From Copromyces sp. CBS 386.78 (lineage: Eukaryota > Ascomycota > Sordariomycetes > Sordariales > Sordariaceae), in assembly GCA_030685235.1 (NCBI GenBank), contig MU839109.1, forward strand, positions 124,001 to 188,000: a stretch of 64,000 nucleotides of DNA, in the 5' to 3' direction. Position numbers and translations under genes: made by a program. The notes beneath the pieces are model-generated. The model saw only the letters and a list, made by a program, of their open reading frames with translations. It was not told the origin of the DNA and did no database searches. This document shows positions 47,591 through 58,255 of the stretch, piece after piece (position 1 is the stretch's first letter; each line of letters begins with the position of its first letter).

Positions 47591-47962
47591 CGGAAGATAT
47601 GGAGCAAGACAAAGATGGGCAGAATGCTTGATTGATTGAAGAAGAGAGAGAAGGATGAAGGAGTGATCGTAAGGATCACGAGTTATATACATGCCCAAAG
47701 TGGGGAACGATCCTGATAAGATTGTAAGATGCGATGAGATGCGAATAGCTTCAACAGGTACCTCTAGTCAGTCTATTCTAGTTTGCAGACACCTATACGC
47801 AGGGCTAGTCCCAGGCGTTGTACAAATTAGAGTAGAACGTCCCGCCGCATGGGGGAAGTTGCACATATGATAGATGACATGGATGGCGCGTTCAGATTCC
47901 ATCATTTCGTTTCGTTGTGGGGGCCCTCAATGGTCGGTGATGGGGGAATTAAAGATACCTAA

Positions 47963-48309
47963 AGTTGTGTTCGGTGACCCAGTATGCCAGTAACAGTAAG
48001 GAAGTTTATATGGCAGTAAGCAACAGCATACTGCCGTGATTTTTGCGTTCGGCTGTTTTCCAGTAAAAATCTGCAAGTCGCTGCACTTCCCCCAACTCCC
48101 CCAATGGCCTGCATTTGACCAATCAGAAGGCCAGAAATCGTTGGAGATCTTACTGCTTTCTTCGCTTTCATACTGCGTCAAACCCCATGTTTATACCAGT
48201 ATGAAAGCACTGCATTACTGTTGCATTACTGTACAGCGATTTCGCTGCAGGCCATCAACAGTATATGCAACCTCTACGATACTGGTCTACTGGGTCACCG
48301 AACACAACT
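47963..48309. mobile_element. PIF/Harbinger-like MITE, 347 bp
   Basis: The inverted ends are perfect for 22 bp (AGTTGTGTTCGGTGACCCAG, then TA) and 28 of 30 match overall. A TAA triplet flanks both sides (47960-47962, 48310-48312), the target duplication typical of PIF/Harbinger elements. No transposase is present and the interior is non-coding. It lies in the intergenic region between the 47-kb relic and the four-TM gene. Confidence 0.9.
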
Positions 48310-48312
48310 TAA

Positions 48313-48981
48313 CCTACTGAAGAAGATTTGTCGAGTTAGGTAGGTTTGAACAGATGTGCGCAACACTGAATGGAGACTGGAATGCGGAAAGGGCTGTCAA
48401 GACTCTAGAGTGGAAGATGATTATGGTATCGAGGTGGGAGGTACTTGCGGATTTGCGGCGAGGGAGGCATCGATTTCTGTTGATTTTGTATGGTGAAAAT
48501 TGCGAGAGTGAAATGAAATGAAAGCATGAAAATGAAATCGTGGCGGAGGAAAAGAGGGAAAGAGTGACTTGACTAAGTTGGGGAATACGAATATTGACCA
48601 GACCGGAATTGGAGAACAGTTGGGGTAATTGTTTGCTAACGTTGTTGTTAGCTCTGAGGGCTCATCAAGTCAGGAGGAATAGGTTATAAACCCATATTCA
48701 CACTTTACACCCAAAAGGGTAGGTTAACCCTCGTGTGAGCCGCACATCTTGTCGATGACGAGTAGAGGAAATCATGTTACACCTTAAGCATAAAGCGAGA
48801 AAGTAACAGTCATCAATCCAGAGAATATTGAAACGCTACGCTATGCAACCCGAGTGCTCCCCATACCGTACAGTACGTTCCCGGCTCTTATTCCGTGTGC
48901 AAGTAGACCGGATACTCAATACCAGACGCCCTAATTTTCACAAGCATTCTTCCTTTCTTCCATTCTTGTTGGTCTGAATCA
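48313..48981. other. Intergenic; no gene seen
   Basis: 3' flank of the minus-strand membrane-protein gene. No repeat or RNA gene recognised. Confidence 0.5.
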
Positions 48982-50313
48982 TCACCTCCCCAACCTCCCA
49001 ATCCCAATCCCACTATCCTTCTCCGTCAACACCTCCATCATCTCACTACTCCCCGGACTAACCGGCGTCAAATCGATATCCGTCGGACTCCCACTCCGAT
49101 CCCTCCTCATGATGTTCCAATCCCCGTGGGCACCAGGCAAGATTTCCACTCCCAAGTCGACAGCCCTATGCGGCATCGCCCCTGTCATGGCTGGCGGCGG
49201 TCGTGAAACAGTAACAGGCGCATCGTTGACTGTAACCACATACCCCGGGAACTGGCTCTCCGCCACCCTCGATCGTGGTGCACCACCTCGCACTTGTCTT
49301 GTCCTCCTCCCCGCAGGATTCTGATACCGCGCCGGATCCGCCGGGTCAATATCACGTTCCTCCCTAACAGCATCCTTCCTCCTCACCTCCCTACACGCAA
49401 AAATCGCCAGCACAAAGTTAATCAGTAACATGATAACCGTGATCACCAACAGCGTGATTCCCAGTCGATATAACTGTCCCCTCCTGCCTCTCAGTTCGCG
49501 ATGGTACTTGGTCGCCAGCGCCTCGACAATGGGGGGAACGTCGACGCCGTCGGGCTCGAGGTCGAGATCACGGTCGGATTCCTCGTCGGCGGTGGACACC
49601 CAGATGCCGACGTAGCCAATTGTTGCGATGCAAGCGAGGGAAATGCAGATGTGCACGCCGACGTAGGCGCCCGGGTAGAAGGTGCGGAAGCGGTCGCGGA
49701 GGCAGAAGAGGGTGGTGAAGTCGAGAGTGTGCCAGAGGAGGGTGAAGATTGCCTGGGTGGGGTTAGTATGAAGGGTGAACACAGGGGTGGTGAGATGGGT
49801 AGGGGTAAATGAAGTGATGGCGGCAAGAAGAGTGAAGATCAAAAGAGGAAAGGGATGAAGATCAGGGTTAGGGTTGTATGTGAGGTTTGAGACGAGATGA
49901 ACTGGTTGGTGTTTAATAACACATGCACCACTACCAAGTCCATGTAACATGAACCACTCATAAGAAACAGGGACAGCAGGAAAAGAAACAGAAAGAAAAC
50001 GTACCGTAATGCCGACAAACACAAGACTAACATGGGCAAACCCTTTATCTCCAAATTTCCCCACCATATAACCGACGACTCCCAAGATAGCAATCGCCAG
50101 TATCATTGACGAGATGCCCAGTATCGCCCGTGCTGTTACTAGCTTTCCCTTGACCGATGACGACGAGGTCCTCCTTGGCCTTTCTTTGCTTCCTCCACTC
50201 GTTGTCGTTGTTGTTGTCGTCTGTGTCTGATGGCTGTGGTACTGTTCAGGTTGATCGAACCCTTCCTCTACATCCCTACTCCCGACCCTGTCCTGTGACA
50301 TCCTGGTCTCCAT
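48982..50313 (-). CDS. Four-TM membrane protein, MARVEL-like layout (359 aa)
   Basis: Two exons (50313-50005, 49752-48982) around a 252-bp phase-0 intron (GTACGT...CATACTAACCCCACCCAG). The intron is in frame with both exons and long for this window, but its in-frame translation lacks the membrane pattern and has canonical ends. The start is METRMSQDRVG. About 60 polar residues precede TM1 (ILGISSMILAIAILGVVGYM), TM2 (VSLVFVGIT/AIFTLLWHTLD, formed across the splice), TM3 (YVGVHICISLACIATIGYVG) and TM4 (LGITLLVITVIMLLINFVLA). A 130-residue cytosolic Arg/Pro/Ser-rich tail follows. The layout fits fungal MARVEL-type plasma-membrane proteins; the family assignment is tentative. Confidence 0.8.
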   Translation of the reverse strand: METRMSQDRVGSRDVEEGFDQPEQYHSHQTQTTTTTTTSGGSKERPRRTSSSSVKGKLVTARAILGISSMILAIAILGVVGYMVGKFGDKGFAHVSLVFVGITVRFLSVSFPAVPVSYEWFMLHGLGSGACVIKHQPVHLVSNLTYNPNPDLHPFPLLIFTLLAAITSFTPTHLTTPVFTLHTNPTQAIFTLLWHTLDFTTLFCLRDRFRTFYPGAYVGVHICISLACIATIGYVGIWVSTADEESDRDLDLEPDGVDVPPIVEALATKYHRELRGRRGQLYRLGITLLVITVIMLLINFVLAIFACREVRRKDAVREERDIDPADPARYQNPAGRRTRQVRGGAPRSRVAESQFPGYVVTVNDAPVTVSRPPPAMTGAMPHRAVDLGVEILPGAHGDWNIMRRDRSGSPTDIDLTPVSPGSSEMMEVLTEKDSGIGIGRLGR

Positions 50314-53300
50314 ATTCCTTGATGTCGTTGATATGTTGATGTGGTGTTGATGTGAAAGTGCGATATCCCGGGAATCCAAAGTGAATGCGTGGCCTGTGAT
50401 TGGTCAAAAGTGGCGGAAGAGGTAAGGAGGTCGGGACGGTTGCGGCGGCGGTGGTCCTCACAGCAGTGCAAGGTCCAGGCCCCGTCCGACGTTCGACGAC
50501 AATGTCGACTCTTTTGTTTGTCCGATTTCCTCCTGTGCTAGACGTTTCCTTGATATTTAAATCGGGGTGTTGGTGACAGACTCGTCCAAATTGATGCAAG
50601 ATTAACTCGTGTGCTGTTTCCTGTTTTGCTTTGATCTCCTTGTCGTTGTCATGTGTTGCCGCTTCCTTTGCTCTGATGTCCCCCAACGACCCAAGTGCCG
50701 AGATGCAGTGTGCGCAATGCTGAAAATCGATTGTCGTTATGTCGTTAGGCTATGTGTGATGTTGTGTCTGTGTTGGAGTAATGTTGGACAGATGACGGGA
50801 TGGCAGTATCGGATAAACAAAAGGGGAAGATCAACAATTCGCAATTCGAAAGTAGTACTGTAGCGACTCAGATGACCCCGAATGGAAAAGATAGGAAAGT
50901 TTAAAAGAACCTAAAGCGGGCGCAAGTTCGCCTTTTTTAAGAAGCAGCGAGGCGTGCCAATATTTGTTGCCAATGCTGCTGGCCACCGACCTTTTTGCCA
51001 TGGATTGCCACGGCTTGCCATGCCATGCCAAAAAGCCCAAGACCGCCGCCCAAGACCCCTCCCAAGAAATGGGAAAGAACAAACAAACGTCTCTGGACTG
51101 TCAATGGAGTGCTCCTTCCAAGCAAAAAAAGCAAACGAACTCCCTGTGGGTGACAACAAAACCCCGCCGCAAGCCGCAACTGCCTGTGGCGGACAGGCTA
51201 GGCAGTATCAGAATACAGCTGCCCAGACTCAGAGGGCAGGTGCTGTTCACGCAGAACAGCGAGAGAGAGGGACAAAAACCCGCTCACGAGGGCAGAGGGT
51301 CTCACCTTTTCACTTTGGCTTGGCTTTTGAGGTGGAAATGATGACTTCCCAAGGTTCCCCCCAATCTCCATATAAAATCCCTTGTGAGCCCCTTCCCCTT
51401 TGGTGGATCGACCCAAGCATGCTTGGCTCATCCTTGGCGGCGATCTTGGCGGGCTGCCAACCGTCCATCGAGCCTCCTTGGCCAAAGCCTGGGCGTATGC
51501 TGGGCGTTGGCTGGGCATTTGCTGGGCACCTCTCAGATGATGACCTGTTGATTGAGGTTTCTCCGGTTTGGGGGGCCGTGATTTGTTTAAAGGATGATGA
51601 GGTGAGGTGGGATGCCGATGCCGATGTTGCGGGAGGGGAAGGATTTCAAGGATTCAAAGGGCGATAGGCCGGGGATGAGAGTAAGATGACAGATGCCATG
51701 TCAACTCCAAGAATCGACAAAGTAAAACCATCGTGAACAATCTTGGAAGAGACCATGGTTGTTTACCTAGCCTGCTCGCTGACTGCTGCCCGCCGCTTCG
51801 CCAAGTCCCATTCTCCCTGCTTTGCTTCCGTCAGGGTAACACACGAACAATCCCAAGCCCTTGGCTTTTCCGTGTTGGCAGTTTGTCGTCGGAATGCTTT
51901 GTTGTTGTACCACCATTCTGCGGCCAATGCGACGAGGAAAAAGAAAAAGAGAATGCCAAGACAACTTTGTTTGAAAACCCCAAATTGAACGGACTCGGCG
52001 GCTCTGGGCGGCTCTGGGCGCCCGGAAGCACGGCAACTAGGGGACGCTAAAAATAGGGAAAGTAAACATACCGCTCGTGATATCTTTGCCTGCCCGGTGC
52101 CGAACTTGCACTCCAAACTCCAGTCCAAAGCGGATAAGAGATACATAAGAGGTAGGCATCATGGTGGCATCACTGCCGTTCGGCTCCGAATTCACCCATA
52201 TCTGTCCCTACCATACCTTCTCCAGCCGCCTTCCTGATTCTTGCTTCAACCCCAGGCATATATCGAAACTGAACCCCATGCTCCGTTGGGGTGGACTCAC
52301 CGGCAATTCAGTCTCATCAACCACATCTCATGCCATAGCTGTAAAGCTAGCCGTCATCTGTCTTCAGCTCAGGCAACTATCCTCTAAAGCTCGTTCGGCG
52401 TGTGGTTCTCGTTTTCTCATCACGCCGTCCGAGTTGATCAGGGCTTGGAAGAGGTGTTGGTTTACTTCTGGAGACGACCTTGGTGATACGGGCGGTGAAC
52501 GCCATGCCGTCTTCCCGAATGGTAGCAGATGACTCCAGTCGTGACAGAGTCTCAGTGCTGCACTTGCCGCGAGAGTTGCAACCTTTCAACGTTTCCATTT
52601 GTTGCCCATGACTGGGTCTTACCACGAACAGGAAGAGAAATGGGAAAGTGCAGGGCAAGCAGAGAAGCTTGCAATCCAAACGCTGGTACGAAATGGAAGA
52701 TATCTTACTAACAAACTTTGTGCACTTATTCATATGACGATGATAGCCTCCTAGTGTCCAGCAATTCTGCGCTTTAACCCTTTCGGGTTGGCTGCCCTGC
52801 CAGCGGCAGTCGCATTGCGGCCAGTGATGCAAGCAGGTGCTGAAGCGGCAGGCAACAGTTGACGCCAATTGCGGAGTTGCATTCGTCTTGTGGAATGGAT
52901 GTGGATGTCTGCATTCCTTGACATCAGTCTCTTGCATCCGGCAACCGACGACACTGGCGAGGACCGGTACAACTGAGATACAGTTACCTTACCTTAGTTA
53001 CCCGGTCACGACAGGTTGTACGGTACCAGCATCATCATCATCGTTAACGGTTTATGCTTGATTGCTTGCCACCCGACCATCCCGCCATCATCCATCAACC
53101 CCCCAACAAATGGTTTTTTAGTGTCTTTGTCCGACGAGGAGCCATCGACCGCATCCAACTCATTCGTTTTCCTTCCCGTCGATTCCAGCTTCTTCGGCTT
53201 CATCAACAACACTCCCAACCTCGACCCAACATCCATCATCATATCGTCCGACCAAGCATTATCACTTCAACCATTACGTGACGCTGCCGATCTACTAGCG

Positions 53301-53472
53301 ATCCCCCCGACGCCCATTCTGTCACCGCCGAGCTTATTTCGTTATCTTATCGCTCGCGCCGTCAATCCATCTTTGGAATACCCTTACCGTTACCATCACG
53401 ACTACCCGCGACAATCACTACGAGACTATATACTTATCGCGTTTTTGATACTCGCGACAATACCAATACGCA
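50314..53472. other. Long intergenic region between divergent genes
   Basis: About 3.2 kb containing the promoters of the membrane-protein (-) and Sok1-like (+) genes. Two large frames, 50,954-51,667 (+) and 52,377-52,937 (-, Cys-rich, from an ATG at 52937), have no recognisable domain and compete with frames on the other strand, so I do not call them. Confidence 0.45.
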
Positions 53473-56400
53473 ATGCGACGACCGTCAGATAGCTTGACCG
53501 AGCCTGCTCGGAACCTCGAAGAATCCATCGGGGCCCCATCGCCAACTACCCCCGACCCGACCACCGATCTTTCTCTCCCGCCACCTGAGGAGCAGATAGT
53601 AAGCCAGCAGGCTGACGGCGACGCTGATCCCGCTACCGTCACACCGCCCCCGCACATTGCCGCCCGCCTCTTCCTCCGGCCCACCAACCAGACCCGCCGC
53701 AAAGACAGTGCAGCTTCGTCTCGTCGCAACAGCATTTCCTCCGCCCATTCCCGCTCTTCCCATGGCTGCGGTCGCGACATCGGCCCCCAGAGCAAGTATG
53801 TCGCCCAACACTTGCGCCGCGCCTCCATCCTCGAGGACCGAAAGGCCCGGCTGGCTGACCGCGCCGCCCATGCCGAGAAAGTTCGCATTCGAGCCGCCAA
53901 GGCCAAGGCGGCTGTCAAGGACATTACACAGAGCGAAGAGAGAGCCATTGCCGCCGCCATGGCCCGCGAGCGCAACCTAGCCGAAATCGCCGCCGCCTGT
54001 GCAGAGGAGGTCAAGAGGGCCAAGCAGATTGCAGAAACTATGAAGGAGAAGCGCGAGCAGGAGAACAAGAAGCTCAAGATACAGATGGAGGAGCGTCTTG
54101 CCGAAGCCGAACGGAGAAGGGAAGAACTCCGCAACCGCAACGCAGCCAAAGTTAAGTGCAGGGAGCGCGGTCAAAGTATTGTAACGAGGAAGCCCACTTT
54201 GGTCGACGTCATGCCCGAGGTCAAGGAGGTCAAGGAACGCGAGACAAGCCCCATCAGGCCCGATGCTGCCGCCAGTAGGATCCAGTGGTGGTGGAAGTCC
54301 ATGAGTCGTAAACGGGCTGTAGCCGACTTCGCCGCGCTAGGCTTGACCATTGACGTGGTTAGGGAGACGTCCTTCGATACGGTTACCAGCTTGCTGTCGC
54401 AGGAGAACGTCTTGGTGGTCACCTCTCGAGTTCTTCGCATCTGTGGGCTCAACGAGGGTGCGCCTGGGTCGGTGGAAGAGATGACGGCAGTTCGCTCATT
54501 TTTGAGTGCCTTCCTCATTCTCGGCCACCCGTCCCAAGTGCTTAGCAATAAGGAGGGCACCGGAGAACCAGAGCAGGTTGGATCCGCCTTGGCGAAACCA
54601 ATCCCTCGTGATGATCTGGCTAACCCTCAGTTGCAGGAACTCGTTGGCAAAGCTGGTGACCTACTAATCTCGTTTGAGAACATTCTAGGGCGACTGACGG
54701 CGTTTAATAACTATACTCCGCCTCCAGCCCTGTTGGAGTCGTTCCCCGAGGTGTACGCCACCTTCTACAATGCTTTTATTGCATGGAAGGCCCGTGACTC
54801 CAGCTCCCTGGTTGAGCTCATGGTCATGCAGTTCGTTGAGCTTGATGCCATCTGGGAGTCCGTCAAGGACAGCACAGACGGGTCCGTTGATCAGGTGTAC
54901 CGGGAAAGCATCCGAGACAACCAGCTGCTATTGTTGGTTCGCATCAAGAAACTCGCCGGTCCCACCCGTGGCAAGCAGCTGGTAACTGAAGCCGTCAGGG
55001 CGGCCCGCAAGGCTCGAGTCAAGAAGCCTCGCGGTGATATGAAGCCCCGTGTGGCGGACCAGTCAGAATCAGAGACAGCCATGGGCGTGCTCGGCGACAA
55101 CAGCAACCAGGGTCAACAGACACAGACTCCCACGCCTCCGTCAACTCCGGCCAGGAAAGGCGAGACCTTCAAGATCAGCGTCGTACTACCACACACCAAG
55201 AGCCTCTTGCCAGAAAACAGGGTGGTTGTCCATGAGCTGGCTATCAACAGGGACTTCCGTACCGAGCCCAGCGAATACCACGAGCAACAAGCTCATCTAC
55301 TTGCACCCCTCTTCCAAGAGATGCGGGCAACCATGCAGGCGGACAACCAGGAGGTGCACTTTATGTTGCTTCTACAGGTCGCCGATATGATTCGGGAAAA
55401 GCTTCAGCGGCTTGTTCGCCCCGGTAACCCCATGCACACGCTAATCGGCGAACTTCTCGACACGGAAATGGCCCAGCGGCAGTTTGCTATGGGCAGCTTC
55501 TCGTACGAGAAACTATTCCAAGCCATGGCAACGCTTCTGCCTAAGCTCTGCGCCCCCGTCCGCGACGACGAAGTCAAGATCCTCGCGGAAGAAAAGCTTG
55601 TACAAGGAACGTATGTCGATCGTCTCGAGGCTTTGAACGCCTTCATCGATGTCATGCTTAGTGATTATGCCAACTACTTGCTCCAACAAGCTGCACCGCA
55701 ACTCATCGAGCAGGCGCCCTCCTACGAAGCCAAAGCCTTCGCCACCGACATGGAAGCCGGGCGCTACGATCTCTCCGCTGCGAAAGCCGCCTGGCGTACT
55801 GCCCGTGAGAAATTAATGGGCGAAGTTAACCGCCGCGATCCGGAAGGCGTTGACATCCCTCGCTCTCGCCCGAACGGCAACAAGATCTACAACCAAATGC
55901 TTGTGGACCTCTTCACCCAGCCCTATCCGCCAAGCATGGACGAAATGCCCGAAATGCTGCGGCTCGATCACAAGCGCGTCGTAGAGGCAGGGCGAGTTAC
56001 CAAGAGGATCATCACCACAGGTGCCATCCTCCTCCAATGCAAGAACCTCCTCAAGCGCGACGTCCGTGGCCCTTGGCGCACCGAATCCCAGCGTATTCTG
56101 GCTGTGCTTGAGCGGAGCGAGTCGTCCTCTGACCCAATTCCCTCGGAGCAAACGGTAGATGGCATCCTCACAGCTCTCGAAGCCGGTCGCTCCATGCCCG
56201 CTGCTACCAAGGTTCACCTGCGTTCCTTCGTCACCAAGCTCGTCCTCTCCTCGGCTGCCATCACTGCCGAAAACCGCGAGCCTAGCGATCCTGTCCTTCG
56301 TCTTCTTCTTACCAGGTTGAGAGCGTACGTCCTCCAGAGACTGGCGGCTAGTGCCTCGGCTTCTGAGAAGGTCAAGGCTACCAGTACCGCTGGAGAGAAG

Positions 56401-56544
56401 CTTGCGGGCTTAGGGCTGGCCGAGTTTGTGGATAAGGTGAGAGATCTGGTGGATATGCTTGGGAGGGTTGGGGAGGTTGATAGAGGGGCGCATGGTGGGT
56501 GGTGGGATCAAGTCGCTGAGGCGGTTGAGGCTGAGGGTCAGTAG
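53473..56544 (+). CDS. Sok1-like TCP11-domain protein (1023 aa)
   Basis: A single intron-less ORF. The N-terminal 110 residues are Pro/Ser-rich. A long Ala/Arg/Glu coiled coil follows (about 115-235), then an IQ-like motif (ASRIQWWWKSMSRKR, about 263-277). The rest, about 290-1000, is the helical TCP11 domain of yeast Sok1 and mammalian T-complex protein 11 (e.g. SVDQVYRESIRDNQLLLLVR, VHFMLLLQVADMIREKLQRL), with a Gln/Pro/Thr-rich insert at about 530-560. Sok1 is a suppressor of protein kinase A loss in yeast, so a link to cAMP signalling is the usual inference. Length and architecture are normal for filamentous ascomycetes. Confidence 0.9.
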   Translation: MRRPSDSLTEPARNLEESIGAPSPTTPDPTTDLSLPPPEEQIVSQQADGDADPATVTPPPHIAARLFLRPTNQTRRKDSAASSRRNSISSAHSRSSHGCGRDIGPQSKYVAQHLRRASILEDRKARLADRAAHAEKVRIRAAKAKAAVKDITQSEERAIAAAMARERNLAEIAAACAEEVKRAKQIAETMKEKREQENKKLKIQMEERLAEAERRREELRNRNAAKVKCRERGQSIVTRKPTLVDVMPEVKEVKERETSPIRPDAAASRIQWWWKSMSRKRAVADFAALGLTIDVVRETSFDTVTSLLSQENVLVVTSRVLRICGLNEGAPGSVEEMTAVRSFLSAFLILGHPSQVLSNKEGTGEPEQVGSALAKPIPRDDLANPQLQELVGKAGDLLISFENILGRLTAFNNYTPPPALLESFPEVYATFYNAFIAWKARDSSSLVELMVMQFVELDAIWESVKDSTDGSVDQVYRESIRDNQLLLLVRIKKLAGPTRGKQLVTEAVRAARKARVKKPRGDMKPRVADQSESETAMGVLGDNSNQGQQTQTPTPPSTPARKGETFKISVVLPHTKSLLPENRVVVHELAINRDFRTEPSEYHEQQAHLLAPLFQEMRATMQADNQEVHFMLLLQVADMIREKLQRLVRPGNPMHTLIGELLDTEMAQRQFAMGSFSYEKLFQAMATLLPKLCAPVRDDEVKILAEEKLVQGTYVDRLEALNAFIDVMLSDYANYLLQQAAPQLIEQAPSYEAKAFATDMEAGRYDLSAAKAAWRTAREKLMGEVNRRDPEGVDIPRSRPNGNKIYNQMLVDLFTQPYPPSMDEMPEMLRLDHKRVVEAGRVTKRIITTGAILLQCKNLLKRDVRGPWRTESQRILAVLERSESSSDPIPSEQTVDGILTALEAGRSMPAATKVHLRSFVTKLVLSSAAITAENREPSDPVLRLLLTRLRAYVLQRLAASASASEKVKATSTAGEKLAGLGLAEFVDKVRDLVDMLGRVGEVDRGAHGGWWDQVAEAVEAEGQ

Positions 56545-57473
56545 GGGCCTGAAGAGGGAACCAAGGGCATGGGTGATGATGTCGGTTGGGGGGAAACGAT
56601 GGCTCGTGATTGTGTGGAAGTGTGATTGCATATATACCACGGCGTTTATTGTTTTTTCGTTTTTGTTGGTTTGGGTATCTCATACCACCTGGTATGATAC
56701 CAGCAGCGGTTCTTTCACGTTGTGTTTTCCGGCGTTTGGGGTTGCAATAAGTCACAAGGCACTTGCAAGGAATGGGTCTATACTGTCAGTTTGCAGTTTG
56801 TCGTTTGTGTCCACGATGAGTTCAATCATTCGTCGTCCCTGCTTGCTATGGAGCGGGGACAAGCATTTACTGCTATCAACATGTTTGCATTTCTTTACCT
56901 AGCGTCGCTAATGCAGCTGATATACAGCGGGTGCAACGAACAAACATGTTTCTTTGTTCTCCCATGCTCAATGTCTGGTGATGTGATGTGATGTGACTTG
57001 GGTTTTGCCGGGTTGAAGCATGCATGCTACGAGGCTGTGGGGGGTTGGCCAGAGGCTGACCTGACCGGCTTGGGGTTGACAGAGCAGGATCTGGAACAGG
57101 AGAAAAAGAACGGAAAGAGACAGCCATTAGGACAGGACGCTAAGCTTCGGGTCGCGCCAGAACCGTGAAGACGGGAATGGAGAGAAACTTTTCCTTCAGG
57201 GAGGCACGATGGGATTAATGAGAAAAGGAAGGAGGGGGACAGAAGAGAAAGAACCTAGGGGGGAAGCTGCAGCTGCAGGTGCAGCCCCACGGGGGGGGGG
57301 TCGCCTGGGCTGGGTGACGGGAAGCTGGCGGGGTTGATGAAGTGTGAGACCAGGGCATTCGTCCCCCACCTTCTTCTTCGACTTTTGGGTACCTTATTTT
57401 AGCTGGAGGACTGGCAGACCTTGGGATTTTCCCTTTCTTCCTTAGACCAATCAAACAGTCAATTTCCCCTCAT
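56545..57473. other. Intergenic; no gene seen
   Basis: 3' flank of the Sok1-like gene and upstream region of the next small gene. A G9 run occurs near 57,291-57,299. No repeat family recognised. Confidence 0.5.
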
Positions 57474-57679
57474 TGGTTTCAACCACTCTTACAAGTGACA
57501 CTCTGAAAGTCTTCCGACGTCTCCCAACTCTTTCCTCTTGCAACCATCACCACTTTTATCGCCACCGAGTCACCACCGAGTACACACCAACGACCGTCAT
57601 CTTACCGCCAGGTATGGTTGTATTCCGAGCTTCGATTGGCAAGCTAACCGTCATTCTTTACATGGTAGATTCAGTTACC

Positions 57680-57847
57680 ATGTCGACAGTGATGACAACC
57701 GACGACAACAGCGACGACTGGCAGCGACGACGACAGCAACCCTTCTGCACCTACCCTGGAAGCTCGCGAGATTCTACGATTCTCCCCACTCAGCCAGAAG
57801 GAAGGTCTCGCTTTCGCTTCCTGTGGTATCCACAGAGGTCCCCTTAG
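57680..57847 (+). other. Upstream ORF (55 codons) of the small gene
   Basis: After removal of a likely 63-bp 5'-UTR intron (57612-57674, GTATGG...GCTAACC...TTCAG), the first ATG lies at 57680 and reads MSTVMTTDDNSDDW... to a TAG at 57845-57847. The next ATG begins one base after that stop (57849) in another frame. This layout would suit reinitiation, but the peptide itself looks non-conserved. Confidence 0.4.
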
Positions 57848-57848
57848 G

Positions 57849-58052
57849 ATGGGCGCTCCCGTCGTCTGGATTGGTACTCGTTTCGTTTTCCCCGAGGAGG
57901 CCAATGCCTTCGAGGCCCACAAGGAGGCTGTCCGTACCGCCAGCTTCTCCGACCCCATCCGCAACTCTCTCGCCTTCACCGGCCATGCCCTCCGTGTCCG
58001 CAAGGACCCTTACCTCGAGAACTGGGAGACCGAGCGCGCTCGGGAGATCTAG
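57849..58052 (+). CDS. Small conserved-looking protein, start unresolved (67 aa from ATG)
   Basis: From the ATG at 57849 the product is MGAPVVWIGTRFVFPEEANA...WETERAREI (67 aa). The same frame stays open upstream to 57696 with convincing sequence (APTLEAREILRFSPLSQKEG, then LAFASCGIHRGPL), about 118 codons in all, but has no ATG there. So either translation starts at 57849, or at a non-AUG codon, or a splice form or sequence error hides the true start. The spliced-looking leader supports a real transcribed gene. I do not recognise the family. Confidence 0.55.
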   Translation: MGAPVVWIGTRFVFPEEANAFEAHKEAVRTASFSDPIRNSLAFTGHALRVRKDPYLENWETERAREI

Positions 58053-58255
58053 GAGCTCTTTACTAAGTCACAATGGTTGACAATTTTCCAACGGTTAAAC
58101 ACTTGCCAATGCTTGTGTAGAGGCATCTGAGGATCCGGTAATTTGAGCAACTGGCACCTCGAGATGAGACCCAATTGATGGGACTAAGACGGTACGTACT
58201 ACTCCATGGTCTTGTTGGGTATCTTCCCTGCTAACCACACCTCTACGACACTCTC

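Noticed and set aside
49864..49876. Second TTAGGG-like run (AGGGTTAGGGTTG)
   Set aside because: Only two units, inside the intron of the membrane-protein gene; likely chance.
50954..51667. 237-aa + ORF in the 50.3-53.5 kb intergenic region
   Set aside because: No recognisable domain, competing frames on both strands and biased composition from TTGGC/GCCAA repeats.
52377..52937. 186-aa Cys-rich minus ORF with an ATG
   Set aside because: No signal peptide, domain or supporting signal; could not be told from chance.
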